Shown: positions 48,966 through 59,445, counted from the first letter of the stretch. The stretch: DNA of 64,000 bases from Aquaspirillum sp. LM1 (GCF_002002905.1 NZ_CP019509.1:2599001-2663000), one strand, 5' to 3'. A program made the numbers and translations. Notes: generated by a model from the sequence alone, not told the origin.

Positions 48966-49904
48966 TTACTTGGACAGCTCGCTCATCAGTTCAGGCAACA
49001 CGGTGAACAGGTCGCCAACAATGCCGTAATCCGCCACCTGGAAAATCGGTGCTTCTTCGTCCTTGTTGATGGCCACGATCACTTTCGAGTCTTTCATGCC
49101 GGCCAGATGCTGGATGGCACCCGAGATGCCTACCGCCACGTACAGCTGCGGTGCCACCACTTTACCGGTCTGACCCACTTGGTAGTCGTTCGGGGCGTAG
49201 CCGGCGTCCACAGCCGCACGCGAAGCGCCCACTGCTGCGCCAATTTTGTCGGCCAGCGGTTCAATCACGGCCTTGAACTGCTCAGCCGAGCCCAGCGCAC
49301 GGCCACCAGACACCACGATCTTGGCGGCAGCCAGTTCCGGGCGGTCGGAGACGGTGAGTTCCTGGCTGACAAAGCGGGACAGGCCCGCATCGGCAGCGCC
49401 AGAAACGGCTTCAACCGCTGCCGAGCCGCCAGCGGTGGCTGCCGGTTCAAACGCGGTGGTGCGCACGGTAATCACCTTGATGGCGTCGGTGGATTGCACC
49501 GTGGCCATCACGTTGCCGGCGTACACCGGGCGCACAAAGGTATCGGCGCTTTCAACGGCAGTGATTTCGCTGATCTGGGCCACGTCGAGCAGGGCGGCCA
49601 CGCGCGGCAGCAGGTTTTTGCCAAAGGTGGTGGCCGGGGCCAGCACATGGCTGTATTGCTTGGCCAGATCGACGACCAGCGGGGTGAGGTTCTCCGCCAG
49701 CGGGTGCGCCAGCACCGCAGCGTCGGCCAGCAGCACTTTGCTCACGCCAGCAATCTGCTTGCCAGCGTCAGCGGCGGCGGCACATCCGCTGCCAGCCACC
49801 AGCAGGTGGACATCGCTGCCCAGCTTCAGTGCGGCAGAAACGGTGTTCAGGGTGCCAGACTTGATCTGGCTGTTGTCGTGTTCGGCGATAACCAGGATAG
49901 CCAT
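48966..49904 (-). CDS. etfA: Electron transfer flavoprotein subunit alpha
   Basis: A 312-residue ETF alpha subunit that carries FAD and passes electrons from acyl-CoA dehydrogenases to ETF-quinone oxidoreductase. The C-terminal FAD-binding domain has [25 protein letters not shown] followed by [22 protein letters not shown], as in the family. It follows etfB with a 4-base gap. Then acyl-CoA dehydrogenase follows 179 bp later. Confidence 0.96.
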   Translation of the reverse strand: MAILVIAEHDNSQIKSGTLNTVSAALKLGSDVHLLVAGSGCAAAADAGKQIAGVSKVLLADAAVLAHPLAENLTPLVVDLAKQYSHVLAPATTFGKNLLPRVAALLDVAQISEITAVESADTFVRPVYAGNVMATVQSTDAIKVITVRTTAFEPAATAGGSAAVEAVSGAADAGLSRFVSQELTVSDRPELAAAKIVVSGGRALGSAEQFKAVIEPLADKIGAAVGASRAAVDAGYAPNDYQVGQTGKVVAPQLYVAVGISGAIQHLAGMKDSKVIVAINKDEEAPIFQVADYGIVGDLFTVLPELMSELSK

Positions 49905-49908
49905 AGTA

Positions 49909-50658
49909 TTACAGCACCTTTGCTTCGTTTTTCAGTTTGGCCACCAGCTCTGCTGCATTGGCCACCTTGATGCCAGCCGAGCGCTTGGCCGGCTCTGCCA
50001 CTTTCAGGGTTTTCAGACGCGGGGTCACGTCCACGCCCAGATCAGCCGGGCTGGTTTTATCCAGCGGCTTTTTCTTGGCGGCCATGATGTTGGGCAGCTT
50101 GACGTAGCGCGGCTCGTTCAGACGCAGGTCGGTGGTCACCACCGCCGGCAGCGTCAGGCTGACGGTTTCCAGGCCGCCATCCACTTCGCGGGTCACCGCC
50201 ACGCTGCCATCGGCCAGTTCCACCTTGGAGGCAAACGTGCCTTGCGCCCAGCCCAGCAGCGCAGCCGTCATCTGGCCGGTCTGGTTGGCGTCGTCGTCGA
50301 TGGCCTGCTTGCCCAGGATCACCAGTTGCGGGGCTTCCTTGGCGGCAATCTGCTTGAGCAGCTTGGCCACGGCCAGCGGCTGCAGTTCGGCGTCGGTTTC
50401 GACATGGATGGCGCGGTCAGCCCCCATGGCCAGCGCGGTGCGCAGGGTTTCTTCGCACTGCTTGACGCCCATCGATACGGCGACGATTTCGGTAGCCTTG
50501 CCGGCTTCCTTCAGACGAACGGCTTCTTCGACGGCAATTTCGTCAAAGGGGTTCATCGACATCTTGACGTTGGCGACATCAACGTCAGACCCATCCGCTT
50601 TCACGCGGACCTTCACGTTGTAATCCACAACGCGTTTCACGGCGACTAGAACTTTCAT
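49909..50658 (-). CDS. etfB: Electron transfer flavoprotein subunit beta
   Basis: A 249-residue ETF beta subunit binding AMP. It begins [20 protein letters not shown] and contains the recognition loop [20 protein letters not shown]. The ATG at 50658 is chosen because GGAGG lies seven bases upstream and the family begins there; the open frame extends upstream without similarity. First gene of etfB-etfA-acyl-CoA dehydrogenase, divergent from phaJ. Confidence 0.96.
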   Translation of the reverse strand: MKVLVAVKRVVDYNVKVRVKADGSDVDVANVKMSMNPFDEIAVEEAVRLKEAGKATEIVAVSMGVKQCEETLRTALAMGADRAIHVETDAELQPLAVAKLLKQIAAKEAPQLVILGKQAIDDDANQTGQMTAALLGWAQGTFASKVELADGSVAVTREVDGGLETVSLTLPAVVTTDLRLNEPRYVKLPNIMAAKKKPLDKTSPADLGVDVTPRLKTLKVAEPAKRSAGIKVANAAELVAKLKNEAKVL

Positions 50659-50808
50659 ATTCCTCCAGCTGCAGATGTGTTCAGTGAGTGGCTCAATCAT
50701 GCCTGCACAGGCGCGCGCACGCGAGTCTCGCGCGCAGCCGAATTTTAAACGACTGTTTGAATTTACTCTGCTCTCTCGCGGATAGCAAGAGGCAGTGTGC
50801 AAGGCAAA

Positions 50809-50837
50809 TTGCATTTTTGCGCGGCTGACCTCAGAAT
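50809..50837 (+). promoter_or_regulatory. Candidate promoter of the phaJ-like gene
   Basis: TTGCAT (50809-50814) and CAGAAT (50832-50837) with 17-bp spacing; the -10 is weak. The palindromic operator at 50850 lies just downstream. Confidence 0.4.
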
Positions 50838-50849
50838 GGCAAGTTCTAC

Positions 50850-50862
50850 GTTGCAGTGCAAC
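50850..50862. promoter_or_regulatory. Candidate PHA-regulon operator (GTTGCAGTGCAAC)
   Basis: Same inverted hexamers, GTTGCA and TGCAAC, as at 11681, separated by one base, 19 bp upstream of the phaJ-like start. Likely a shared operator for PHA-related genes. Confidence 0.55.
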
Positions 50863-50881
50863 ATAACCCGAGGAGTCAGTC

Positions 50882-51301
50882 GTGCCTACTGTTTACTTCG
50901 AAGACCTGTCTGTCGGCCAGACCGCCGAGTATGCCAAAACCGTGACGGAAGCAGACATTTTGCTGTTTACCGCCGTCTCCGGTGATAACAATCCGGTTCA
51001 CTTGAACGCCGAATACGCTGAAACCACGATGTTCAAGGGCCGCATCGCCCATGGCATGCTGTCGGCTGGCTTTATCTCCACCATCCTCGGCACGCGCCTG
51101 CCCGGTGAAGGTACCATTTATCTGGGCCAAACGCTGAAATTCAAAGCCCCGGTGCGCATCGGTGACACGGTTACGGCCAAAGCCACCGTGCTGACCCTCG
51201 ACCCAGCCAAGAAGCGCGTGACCCTCTCCACCGTGTGTTCGGTGAAGGATACCGTGGTGATCGAAGGCGAAGCGGTGGTCATTGCGCCGTCGCGGGGCTA
51301 A
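50882..51301 (+). CDS. phaJ: (R)-specific enoyl-CoA hydratase (PhaJ/MaoC family)
   Basis: A 139-residue hot-dog-fold hydratase. The hydratase-2 motif with catalytic Asp and His is [14 protein letters not shown] near residue 36. It converts trans-2-enoyl-CoA to (R)-3-hydroxyacyl-CoA, linking beta-oxidation to PHA synthesis, which fits its position beside the etf/acyl-CoA dehydrogenase operon and the PHA-type operator. GTG start preceded by GAGGAG. Four bases separate it from the GNAT gene, suggesting co-transcription. Confidence 0.85.
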   Translation: MPTVYFEDLSVGQTAEYAKTVTEADILLFTAVSGDNNPVHLNAEYAETTMFKGRIAHGMLSAGFISTILGTRLPGEGTIYLGQTLKFKAPVRIGDTVTAKATVLTLDPAKKRVTLSTVCSVKDTVVIEGEAVVIAPSRG

Positions 51302-51304
51302 GCC

Positions 51305-51760
51305 ATGGTGGCATTGCGTGTGGTGCCGGTGACTGACGAAGCCGGCCACATTATCGAACCGCAATTGCTCAGCGCGGCGGCAGAAGTCCATCGCCAGCTG
51401 CGCCCCATGCTGCCCGACGACTACCCGGCCAAAATGGCCAGGGTATTTGCCGGCGGTGCCCGCATGGTGGTGGCGGTACACGACACCCAGGTGCTTGGCC
51501 TGGCCTTGTACCGGTTGTACGAAAACACCTACCAGAACCTGCGCCTGTACGTGGACGATCTGGTCACCGACCAGAACGTGCGCTCACAGGGCGTGGGCGG
51601 TGCCTTGCTGGACTGGTGCGACACCCTGGCCCGCTCACGCGGGGCAGAGTGGCTGGCGCTGGACTCCGGCACCTGGCGCACCGATGCCCACCGGCTGTAT
51701 TTCCGCAAGGGCATGGTCATCAGTTCGTTCCACTTTACCCGTCAGCTCAACGACGAGTAA
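51305..51760 (+). CDS. GNAT family N-acetyltransferase
   Basis: A 151-residue acetyltransferase with the acetyl-CoA binding motif VRSQGVGGALLDWC near residue 96. N-terminal and C-terminal segments fit small single-domain GNATs acting on small molecules or peptides; substrate unknown. Likely co-transcribed with phaJ four bases upstream. A terminator follows at 51787. Confidence 0.87.
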   Translation: MVALRVVPVTDEAGHIIEPQLLSAAAEVHRQLRPMLPDDYPAKMARVFAGGARMVVAVHDTQVLGLALYRLYENTYQNLRLYVDDLVTDQNVRSQGVGGALLDWCDTLARSRGAEWLALDSGTWRTDAHRLYFRKGMVISSFHFTRQLNDE

Positions 51761-51786
51761 GCCGGATTGGCGACATGTTTGGATGA

Positions 51787-51815
51787 CATTTGGCCCGCGC
51801 AAGCGGGCCAAATGC
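51787..51815 (+). terminator. Terminator after the GNAT gene
   Basis: CATTTGGCCCGC / GCGGGCCAAATG stem followed by CTTTG; it lies 26 bp past the stop. Confidence 0.75.
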
Positions 51816-51844
51816 TTTGTGGCGGTGGTGCTGTCCGGCCCTAT

Positions 51845-52224
51845 TAGCCAGTCACGTTGAAACACAAGGGTGCATGCGAGCCAGCTGACGTCGGATGTCT
51901 TGCTTAATTTCTTTCAACACAAAATCTTAACTTGATACAGCGAACCATCCGCCGCATCCCACTGCGTTATTCCCGCGCAGGCGGGAATCCAGGGGTATCC
52001 ACAGCGTGCAGCGGGTATGAATTCTCACCACCGTCCCGCCATGCGCCACGCCCACGGCGCACGCGGTGGCGCGGTCTGGGTTCCCGCCTGCGCGGGAGCG
52101 ACAAGTCGGGTGAGGTTCAGTCGAAAGCGGTCGAGTCGCCGTCCCGTTGAAATACCCGCCTGCAGGCGAGCGCGCTGAACTTGGGTATCGGTGCCAATGA
52201 TCAGTTCATCAGGGTGACTGACTA
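51845..52224. mobile_element. MITE-like element, family B copy 2 (380 bp)
   Basis: Ends TAGCCAGTCAC (51845-51855) and GTGACTGACTA (52214-52224) match copy 1 with one mismatch. The interior is homologous to copy 1 in the opposite orientation, including the stretch GTTGAAACAC next to the left end and two dRS3-like palindromes (ATTCCCGCGCAGGCGGGAAT at 51969-51988; a degenerate one near 52081). The last three bases encode the stop codon of fghA. Confidence 0.75.
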
Positions 52225-53076
52225 CTCGCCCGCCTTGGCCAGATGCCCGGCATGAAAGCGCAGGTGCGCCTCAATCAGGCTGGCGATGAAGTAATAACTG
52301 TGGTCGTAGTCCGGGTGCAGGGTGTAATCCAGATCCCAGCCATGCGCCTTGGCCGCCGCGCACAGCACCTCCGGTTGCAGCTGCTCCGGCAAAAAGCTGT
52401 CGCCGCCGCCCTGATCCACCCGTAAGGGCAGGCGATGCGCCGCTGTGGCCATCAGCTGGCTGGCGTCGTGCGCCAACCAGGCCTCGCGCGCCTCACCCAG
52501 GTAGGCGGCAAATGCCTGCTGGCCCCAGGGCGTGTCAGCCGGGTTGACGATGGGGGCAAACGCCGACGCCGACACATAACGGCCCGGATGGCGCATGGCC
52601 AGGGTCAGCGCGCCATGGCCGCCCATCGAATGGCCGCTGATGGCGCGCAGCGGGCCAATCGGCAATTCGGCTTCTAGCAGCGCCGGCAGCTCATCGACGA
52701 TGTAGTCTTCCATCCGGTAGTGCTCGCACCACGGTGCCTGGGTGGCGTTCAGGTAAAACCCGGCCCCCTGGCCCAGGTCGTAACGCTCGGCATCGGCCAC
52801 CTGCGCGCCGCGCGGGCTGGTGTCGGGAATCACCAGCGCCAGCCCCAGCTCGGCGGCCATGCGCTGGGCGCCGGCCTTGGTGGAAAAATTCTCGTCAGTG
52901 CAGGTCAGCCCGGACAGCCAGTACAGCGCCGGCACGCGCACGCCGGCCTGCGCCTGCGGCGGCAGGTACACCGACAAGGTCATCTCGCAGCGCGTGCTGG
53001 CGCTGGCGTGGCGAAAGCGGCGCTGCCAGCCGCCAAAGCAGCGCTGGCTGGACACTAATTCAAGCGTGGCGCTCAT
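52222..53076 (-). CDS. fghA: S-formylglutathione hydrolase
   Basis: A 284-residue serine esterase hydrolysing S-formylglutathione to formate in formaldehyde detoxification. The catalytic serine is in SGHSMGGHGALT, with DQGGDSFL and HPDYDHSYYF contributing Asp and His. The ATG at 53076 starts eight bases after the frmA stop. Its TAG stop (52222-52224) is the terminal triplet of the family B MITE, so the native C-terminus may have been altered. Confidence 0.93.
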   Translation of the reverse strand: MSATLELVSSQRCFGGWQRRFRHASASTRCEMTLSVYLPPQAQAGVRVPALYWLSGLTCTDENFSTKAGAQRMAAELGLALVIPDTSPRGAQVADAERYDLGQGAGFYLNATQAPWCEHYRMEDYIVDELPALLEAELPIGPLRAISGHSMGGHGALTLAMRHPGRYVSASAFAPIVNPADTPWGQQAFAAYLGEAREAWLAHDASQLMATAAHRLPLRVDQGGGDSFLPEQLQPEVLCAAAKAHGWDLDYTLHPDYDHSYYFIASLIEAHLRFHAGHLAKAGE

Positions 53077-53083
53077 CTGCGGC

Positions 53084-54310
<1,227 letters not shown>

Positions 54311-54358
54311 TCACCAGAACAGTGATAATCCCCCGATCTGGAAACACATTATTGCGCA

Positions 54359-55282
54359 ATGGAAACAATCTTGCCGTGGGAAGGCGTGGTGGAATTTGTC
54401 ACCGTGGTCGAACAGCACAGCTTCACCGCCGCTGCGCGCAAGCTGGGCATGTCGGTGGCCCAGGTCAGCCGCCAGGTGTCGGCGCTGGAGGCGCGGCTGG
54501 CCACCCGCCTGCTGTATCGCACCACCCGCACCGTGAGCGTCACCGAAGCCGGCCAGCAGTACTACCAGCACTGCCGCCCGCTGCTGGATGGCCTGCACGC
54601 CGCCGAACAGGCGCTGTCGCACACTCAGGCCCGGCCTATCGGCCACCTGCGCCTTACCGCGCCGGTGTACTACGGCGAAACGGTGATTGCGCCCATTCTG
54701 CTGCGCTATCTGCGCGACTACCCGGAAGTGAGCGCCGAGCTGAACCTGGATAACCGCAAGGTGGATCTGGTGGCAGAAAATTTTGACCTGGGCATCCGCC
54801 TGGGGCCGATGGACGCCAGTTCGCTGATGCTGCGCCAGCTGGCGCCCAGGGTGCACCATGTCTGCGCCTCGCCCGCCTACCTGGCCCGCTACGGCACGCC
54901 ACACACCCTGGCCGACCTGCGCCAGCACGCCTGCCTGGTGGGCATGGTCGAAGTGTGGCGGTTTCAGGATGGGCAGCAGCAGCGCGACATCAGCGTCAGC
55001 GGTCCGCTACGCTGCAGCAGCGGCGTGGCGCTGCGCACCGCCGCCCTGCAAGGGATGGGGCTGGTGCAGTTGCCGGATTATTACCTGGCCGATGCGCTGG
55101 CCAGCGGCGCACTGGTCAGCGTGCTGGAACGCTACACCCTGTGCGATGCCGTCTGGGCCACCTGGCCGCGCAGCCGGTTTACCCCGCCCAAGGTCACCAT
55201 GCTGGTGGAGTATGTGCAGGCGGCGCTGACCAGGCAGGAGTCATGTCCAGCAGCGGGTGATGATATTGCCGGGGAAGGGTGA
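54359..55282 (+). CDS. LysR family transcriptional regulator
   Basis: A 307-residue LTTR with N-terminal winged HTH (FTAAARKLGMSVAQVSRQVSALE) and the periplasmic-binding-protein-like effector domain (LRLTAPVYYGETVIAPILLRYL). It is transcribed divergently from frmA and is the likely regulator of the formaldehyde-oxidation genes (inference from position). Its effector is unknown. It ends two bases from the convergent lipoprotein gene. Confidence 0.88.
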   Translation: METILPWEGVVEFVTVVEQHSFTAAARKLGMSVAQVSRQVSALEARLATRLLYRTTRTVSVTEAGQQYYQHCRPLLDGLHAAEQALSHTQARPIGHLRLTAPVYYGETVIAPILLRYLRDYPEVSAELNLDNRKVDLVAENFDLGIRLGPMDASSLMLRQLAPRVHHVCASPAYLARYGTPHTLADLRQHACLVGMVEVWRFQDGQQQRDISVSGPLRCSSGVALRTAALQGMGLVQLPDYYLADALASGALVSVLERYTLCDAVWATWPRSRFTPPKVTMLVEYVQAALTRQESCPAAGDDIAGEG

Positions 55283-55284
55283 AC

Positions 55285-55851
55285 CTATCTGACCGCCAGC
55301 GCCACCCAGGCCAGCGTGTCGTCAATCAGTTGTGCGCTGGCCTGCGACAGCGCGCGCACGCCGCCTTCGGCATTGGCGCTGGCTGCCGGCGCGCTGGCGC
55401 TCAGCCCGCGACGGGCGCGCAGCTGGCCGTGTTCATCGCGCAGTTCGGCATACCAGCGCACCACGCCCTGGCTGCTCAGGTCGGCGGCAAACTGTTGTTC
55501 AAACTGTTCCAGCGTCAGCCGCAGCGTCCAGGCCGGGCCAGGGCGCAAGGAGATGTCCGCCAGACGCTGGCGCAGCTGGGTGTGCAACAGCGCCGCCGGG
55601 CGGTCAGCCCACAGGCTGTCGCGGTAACGCAACAAGGCCGGTGCGCTGCTGCTGAGCTGGTAATGCATGGCGCTGCCATTCAGCCAGGCGGCCTGGTCCA
55701 TCTGCACGGTCAACGCCGGCAAGGCCGGGCGAAGGGTGCCAGCCGTTGCCGCAGGCGGCAGCAGCCGGTAGCGGCTTTCGTTGACGGCAGGGGTGGTGCA
55801 GGCGCTCAAGCCTACGCAGGCCAGCAGGCCAAGCCAGAATAGCCGGTTCAT
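55285..55851 (-). CDS. ABC transport auxiliary lipoprotein (Mla/Pqi-type)
   Basis: A 188-residue lipoprotein with a lipobox (LGLLACVGLSAC; acylated Cys near residue 20) and an ABC-transport-auxiliary domain. Such proteins accept lipids or interact with MCE proteins at the outer membrane. The ATG at 55851 overlaps the MCE gene stop (ATGA). It is the last gene of the transporter operon. Exact partner and localisation (inner side of outer membrane) are inference. Confidence 0.85.
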   Translation of the reverse strand: MNRLFWLGLLACVGLSACTTPAVNESRYRLLPPAATAGTLRPALPALTVQMDQAAWLNGSAMHYQLSSSAPALLRYRDSLWADRPAALLHTQLRQRLADISLRPGPAWTLRLTLEQFEQQFAADLSSQGVVRWYAELRDEHGQLRARRGLSASAPAASANAEGGVRALSQASAQLIDDTLAWVALAVR

Positions 55852-56711
55852 TGTGGCGCTCCAGAGGGGGTAAATCCGGCTTCGCCAGGGCCGGGGCGGC
55901 TGGCTGGCGCGCCCAGCAGCAGTTGCTGCGGGTGGCGGGTCTGGTTGTCGATCAGGGTGTCCAGCGCCTGGGCGGTTTGTTCGGCATGCAGCGCCAGCTG
56001 GCCCAACTGCGGCAGGGTGTCCTGATTCAGCCGGGCGGCGGCACCTTGCCATTGCGGCGCGGTTTGCACCAGCAGGCTACGGCTGGTCTGCGCCAGCTGG
56101 CGCAGTTCGTTCACCAGCGCCCGGCTGGCGGCCAGCGTGGTGGCCGATTGCTCGCCCAACACGGGCAGCTGGGCCGACAGGCGGTTCAGATTGGCCAGCA
56201 ATTCCGCCAGCTCACGGCGGTTGCGCTCGTCCAGTACGGCATTGAGCCGCTCCCCCAGCAGGCGGGCTTCGCCCAGCACGGCAGGCAGCTTGTTGGTGGT
56301 GTCCTGCCACAGCGACGGGCGCATCGGCAAGGGTGCGCCTGCCGGGTTGCGCCAGGGCGGGCCGCCGTCATCGTGCAGTTCCACAAAGGTCAGCCCGGTC
56401 AGCCCCTGGGTGCCCAGCCTGGCCCAGGCCTGCGGGCTCAGCTTGACCGCCACGTCCACGTCCAGTTGAATGCGCACCAGGCGCGGATTGCTTGGGTCAA
56501 TCGCCAGCGCCACCACCTTGCCCACCGGAATCCCCCGGTATTGCACTGCCGCCTCGCGGTTCAGCCCGCTGACCGACTGGCTGGACACCACGGTGTACGC
56601 CACCCGGTCCCCCTGACGCGCGCCGCTCATCCACGCCACCGTCACCGCCAGCGCCGATAACAGCAGCAGCATAAACAGCCCGGTCCACAGGGCAAATGCC
56701 TTACTTTCCAT
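55848..56711 (-). CDS. MCE family protein (MlaD-like)
   Basis: A 287-residue substrate-binding component with one N-terminal membrane helix (LWTGLFMLLLLSALAVTVAW) and one MCE domain (GLNREAAVQYRGIPVGKVV... LSPQAWARLGTQGLTGLTFVEL), plus a long helical C-terminal region (coiled coil). I favour the ATG at 56711 because AAAGG lies six bases upstream; an ATG at 56717 is also in frame. It should form hexameric periplasmic rings for lipid transport. The start overlaps the ATPase gene end. Confidence 0.88.
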   Translation of the reverse strand: MESKAFALWTGLFMLLLLSALAVTVAWMSGARQGDRVAYTVVSSQSVSGLNREAAVQYRGIPVGKVVALAIDPSNPRLVRIQLDVDVAVKLSPQAWARLGTQGLTGLTFVELHDDGGPPWRNPAGAPLPMRPSLWQDTTNKLPAVLGEARLLGERLNAVLDERNRRELAELLANLNRLSAQLPVLGEQSATTLAASRALVNELRQLAQTSRSLLVQTAPQWQGAAARLNQDTLPQLGQLALHAEQTAQALDTLIDNQTRHPQQLLLGAPASRPGPGEAGFTPSGAPQ

Positions 56712-57471
56712 GTTCATCCTTTGTCGGAGTCACTTCCGCAGCAAAATACGCCTGGATAAACGGGTGATCGACCTGGCGCACCTGCGCCAGTGAACCGACC
56801 GCCACCACACGCTGGTCGGCCAGCACCGCCACCCGATCCAGCACCGGGGCCACCCGGTCGAGTTCGTGGGTCACCATCACGGCGGTGAGGTCGTGCAGCT
56901 TGCGCATGTCTGCCAGCAGCGCCACAAACGCCTGCGCACCCAGCGGATCAAGCCCGGCGGTGGGCTCATCCAGAAACAGCAGTTCCGGCTCCAGCGCCAG
57001 CGCCCTGGCCAGCGCCACCCGCTTGACCATGCCGCCGGACAGCTGCGCCGGCAGTTTGTCGGCATCGTGGCGGGCCAGGCCCACCTGGGCCAGTTTGCAG
57101 CGCGCCAGAATGAGCGCATCCGACACCCGCAACCCGCCACGCTCCAGCAGCGGCAGGGCCACGTTTTCCAGCACGGTCAGCGCAGAAAACAACGCGCCAG
57201 CCTGAAACAGCACGCCCCAGCGCTGACGCAGCGGGCGCTGGGCGATAAACCGCTCCGGGTCGAGCCGGCAGCCCAGCACCTCCACCGTGCCGGCGCTGGG
57301 CCGCGACAGGCCGATCATGTGGCGCAGCAGGGTGGTTTTGCCGCAACCAGACGCGCCCACCAGCGCCAGCACTTCACCTTGCTGCACGGTCAGGTTGAGG
57401 TGCTGATGAATCACCCGCTCACCAAAGCGGGTTTCGATGTCATTCAGCACAATGGCGGCGGGCGCGCTCAT
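56701..57471 (-). CDS. ABC transporter ATP-binding protein (MlaF-like)
   Basis: A 256-residue ATPase. Walker A GASGCGKTT lies near residue 37, signature LSGGMVKRVALARALA near 138 and Walker B LLFLDEPTAGLDPLG follows, with H-loop MVTHELDRV. The LSGGM variant is typical of Mla/Mkl-type ATPases. It supplies energy to the MlaE permease encoded directly upstream (stop-start overlap ATGA). C-terminal extension PTKDEHGK is short. Confidence 0.93.
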   Translation of the reverse strand: MSAPAAIVLNDIETRFGERVIHQHLNLTVQQGEVLALVGASGCGKTTLLRHMIGLSRPSAGTVEVLGCRLDPERFIAQRPLRQRWGVLFQAGALFSALTVLENVALPLLERGGLRVSDALILARCKLAQVGLARHDADKLPAQLSGGMVKRVALARALALEPELLFLDEPTAGLDPLGAQAFVALLADMRKLHDLTAVMVTHELDRVAPVLDRVAVLADQRVVAVGSLAQVRQVDHPFIQAYFAAEVTPTKDEHGK

Positions 57472-58592
57472 GGCCGGGACTTCAGGGTAATGGAAAACAG
57501 CACGGCAAACAGCGCATCGGCCACAATCACCAGGGTAATTGCCGCCACCACGGCCCGGGTGGTGGCCCGGCCCAGGCCCTCGCTGGAGGGCGGCGCGGTC
57601 AGGCCAAAATGGCAGCCAATCAGGCCAATCAGCAGGCCAAACACCGCCGACTTGCCCAGCCCCACCCACAGGTGAACCAATTTGACCGCGCGGGGAAAGC
57701 GGTCGAGAAACTGGGCAAACGACAGCCCCAGCTCCCAGTTGGCCGCCAGCATGCCGCCCAGCAGCGCCAGCGCGCTGGTCCAGGCGGCCAGCAGCGGCAT
57801 CACCAGCAGCAAGGCCACGGTTTTGGGCCAGGCCAGGCGCAAGGTGGGCGAAATGCCCAGCGCCGACAGCGCGTCCAGCTCCTGGTTCAGCTTCATCGTG
57901 CCCAACTGGGCAGTCATGGCCGACCCAGACCGTCCGGCCACCAGGATGGCCGCCAGCAGCGGGCCGAGTTCGCGCAGGATGCTGATGCCAAGCAAATCAA
58001 CAATCAGCACATTGGCACCGTAGCGCGCCAGCTGCTGCGAAGACAGATACGACAGCACCACGCCAATCAACAGCCCGACCAGCGCGGTAATCCCCAGCGC
58101 CGACACGCCAGCGTGGTACATATTGGCCGACAACTCCCGCCAGGGCAGCGCAGCCGGATGGCGCAGCACATGCGCGCTGGCCAGCAGCACCCGCCCCCAC
58201 AGCATGCACACCGCCTGCGCTTCACGACCCAACGCCAGGGTGGCCTCACCAAGACCCTGCACGGCGGCGCGCCAGCGGCCCGCCGAGCGCACCGGCGCAG
58301 TGTCGGCCTGTGCGGCGACCTGTTCGTCCAGCAAGCCCTGCCACAGCGCCAGCTGCGCCGCGCTGGCCTGCAACTGGGCCGGCAGCCGGGCCTGCCAGTC
58401 CTGCCACAGCCACAAGGCCCCCAAGCTGTCCAGCTCGGCCTGGCGCACGTCCCAGCTCTGGGCCTTGGCGCGAAGCTGGCGCAGCTGCGCGCGCAGTTGG
58501 GGCTGGGCGCGCAGGCCGGCAAAGGTCCACGCTCCGCGCAAGCACACCACGCCGTCGTCGCGCTGCTCCAGGCTGGGCGGATGCTCATTCAT
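57468..58592 (-). CDS. MlaE-family permease with N-terminal STAS-like domain
   Basis: A 374-residue inner-membrane permease. The C-terminal ~260 residues match MlaE (ALGITALVGLLIGVVLSYLSSQQLARYGA; LLAAILVAGRSGSAMTAQLG; about five transmembrane helices). The N-terminal ~110 residues resemble a STAS domain that other Mla systems encode as a separate protein (MlaB-like). Overlaps the ATPase gene by ATGA. Three bases separate it from the DUF455 stop upstream. It probably transports phospholipids or related lipids. Confidence 0.9.
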   Translation of the reverse strand: MNEHPPSLEQRDDGVVCLRGAWTFAGLRAQPQLRAQLRQLRAKAQSWDVRQAELDSLGALWLWQDWQARLPAQLQASAAQLALWQGLLDEQVAAQADTAPVRSAGRWRAAVQGLGEATLALGREAQAVCMLWGRVLLASAHVLRHPAALPWRELSANMYHAGVSALGITALVGLLIGVVLSYLSSQQLARYGANVLIVDLLGISILRELGPLLAAILVAGRSGSAMTAQLGTMKLNQELDALSALGISPTLRLAWPKTVALLLVMPLLAAWTSALALLGGMLAANWELGLSFAQFLDRFPRAVKLVHLWVGLGKSAVFGLLIGLIGCHFGLTAPPSSEGLGRATTRAVVAAITLVIVADALFAVLFSITLKSRP

Positions 58593-58595
58593 CGG

Positions 58596-59378
58596 CTAAC
58601 CCGCTTCCAGCGCGGCCAGTTCGGCCTCGTCAAAGCCGGCCAGACGCCGCGCCGGCAGATTGAACGGGCCGCGCAGGCGCGGGGCGTGGTAGTCATGGCA
58701 CAGCTGGCGGTAATGCGCCGCCGGGTCCAGGCCACGGGCGGCGCACAGGGTGTGAAACCAGCGGTTACCCAGCGCCACATGGCCAATCTCATCGCGCAAA
58801 ATCACCTCCAGAATCGCCACGGCAGCGTGATCGCCAGCCTGACGCAGTTTGTCCTGCAGCGGCGGCGAGACATCCAGCCCGCGCGCTTCCAGGGTGCGCG
58901 GCACCAGCGCCAGCCGGGCCAGAATATCGTCGGCAGTTTTTTCCGCCATGTCCCACAGGCCGTTGTGCGCGGGGAAATCACCATACTGATAACCCAGGCT
59001 GTTCAGATGGGCGTGCAGCAGCTGAAAATGCCCGGCCTCCTCGACGGCCACGCTCAGCCAGTCGTGGTAAAACGCCTCGGGCAGGCCGGGAAAGCGCCAG
59101 ACGATGTCCAGCGCCAGGTCAATGGCGTTGAGTTCAATATGCGCCAGCGCGTGGATCAGCGCGGCGCGGCCCGCCACGCTGTGCAGGCTGCGCTTGGGCA
59201 GTTGGCCTGGCGGCACCAGCAGCGGATGGGCTGGCCGGCCCGGCAGCGGCCCGGCGCACGGCGACAGCGGCTCAGCGCCCACCGGCAGGGTCAGATCAAG
59301 TGCCGCCACAGCGGCAAGTTTGTCGGCCAGCCCCGCCTGACTGAGGGCGGCGCGGGCGGCAAGGCGCAAGCAGGTCAT
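58596..59378 (-). CDS. DUF455 family ferritin-like protein
   Basis: A 260-residue ferritin-like protein with two E-x2-H motifs (SVAVEEAGHFQLLH near residue 115 and RDEIGHVALGNRW near 195), fitting a di-metal helical bundle. Its function is unknown, although some members are linked to tRNA or rhodoquinone/heme metabolism. The ATG at 59378 is the best start by similarity; the frame extends upstream without conservation. Three bases upstream of the Mla-type permease, so possibly the first gene of the same operon. Confidence 0.82.
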   Translation of the reverse strand: MTCLRLAARAALSQAGLADKLAAVAALDLTLPVGAEPLSPCAGPLPGRPAHPLLVPPGQLPKRSLHSVAGRAALIHALAHIELNAIDLALDIVWRFPGLPEAFYHDWLSVAVEEAGHFQLLHAHLNSLGYQYGDFPAHNGLWDMAEKTADDILARLALVPRTLEARGLDVSPPLQDKLRQAGDHAAVAILEVILRDEIGHVALGNRWFHTLCAARGLDPAAHYRQLCHDYHAPRLRGPFNLPARRLAGFDEAELAALEAG

Positions 59379-59445
59379 CGTCGGCTCACAGAAAAACACA
59401 GGCAGCCAGCAGACTGCCGGAATGACAAAAAGTGCAGGCACGCAA

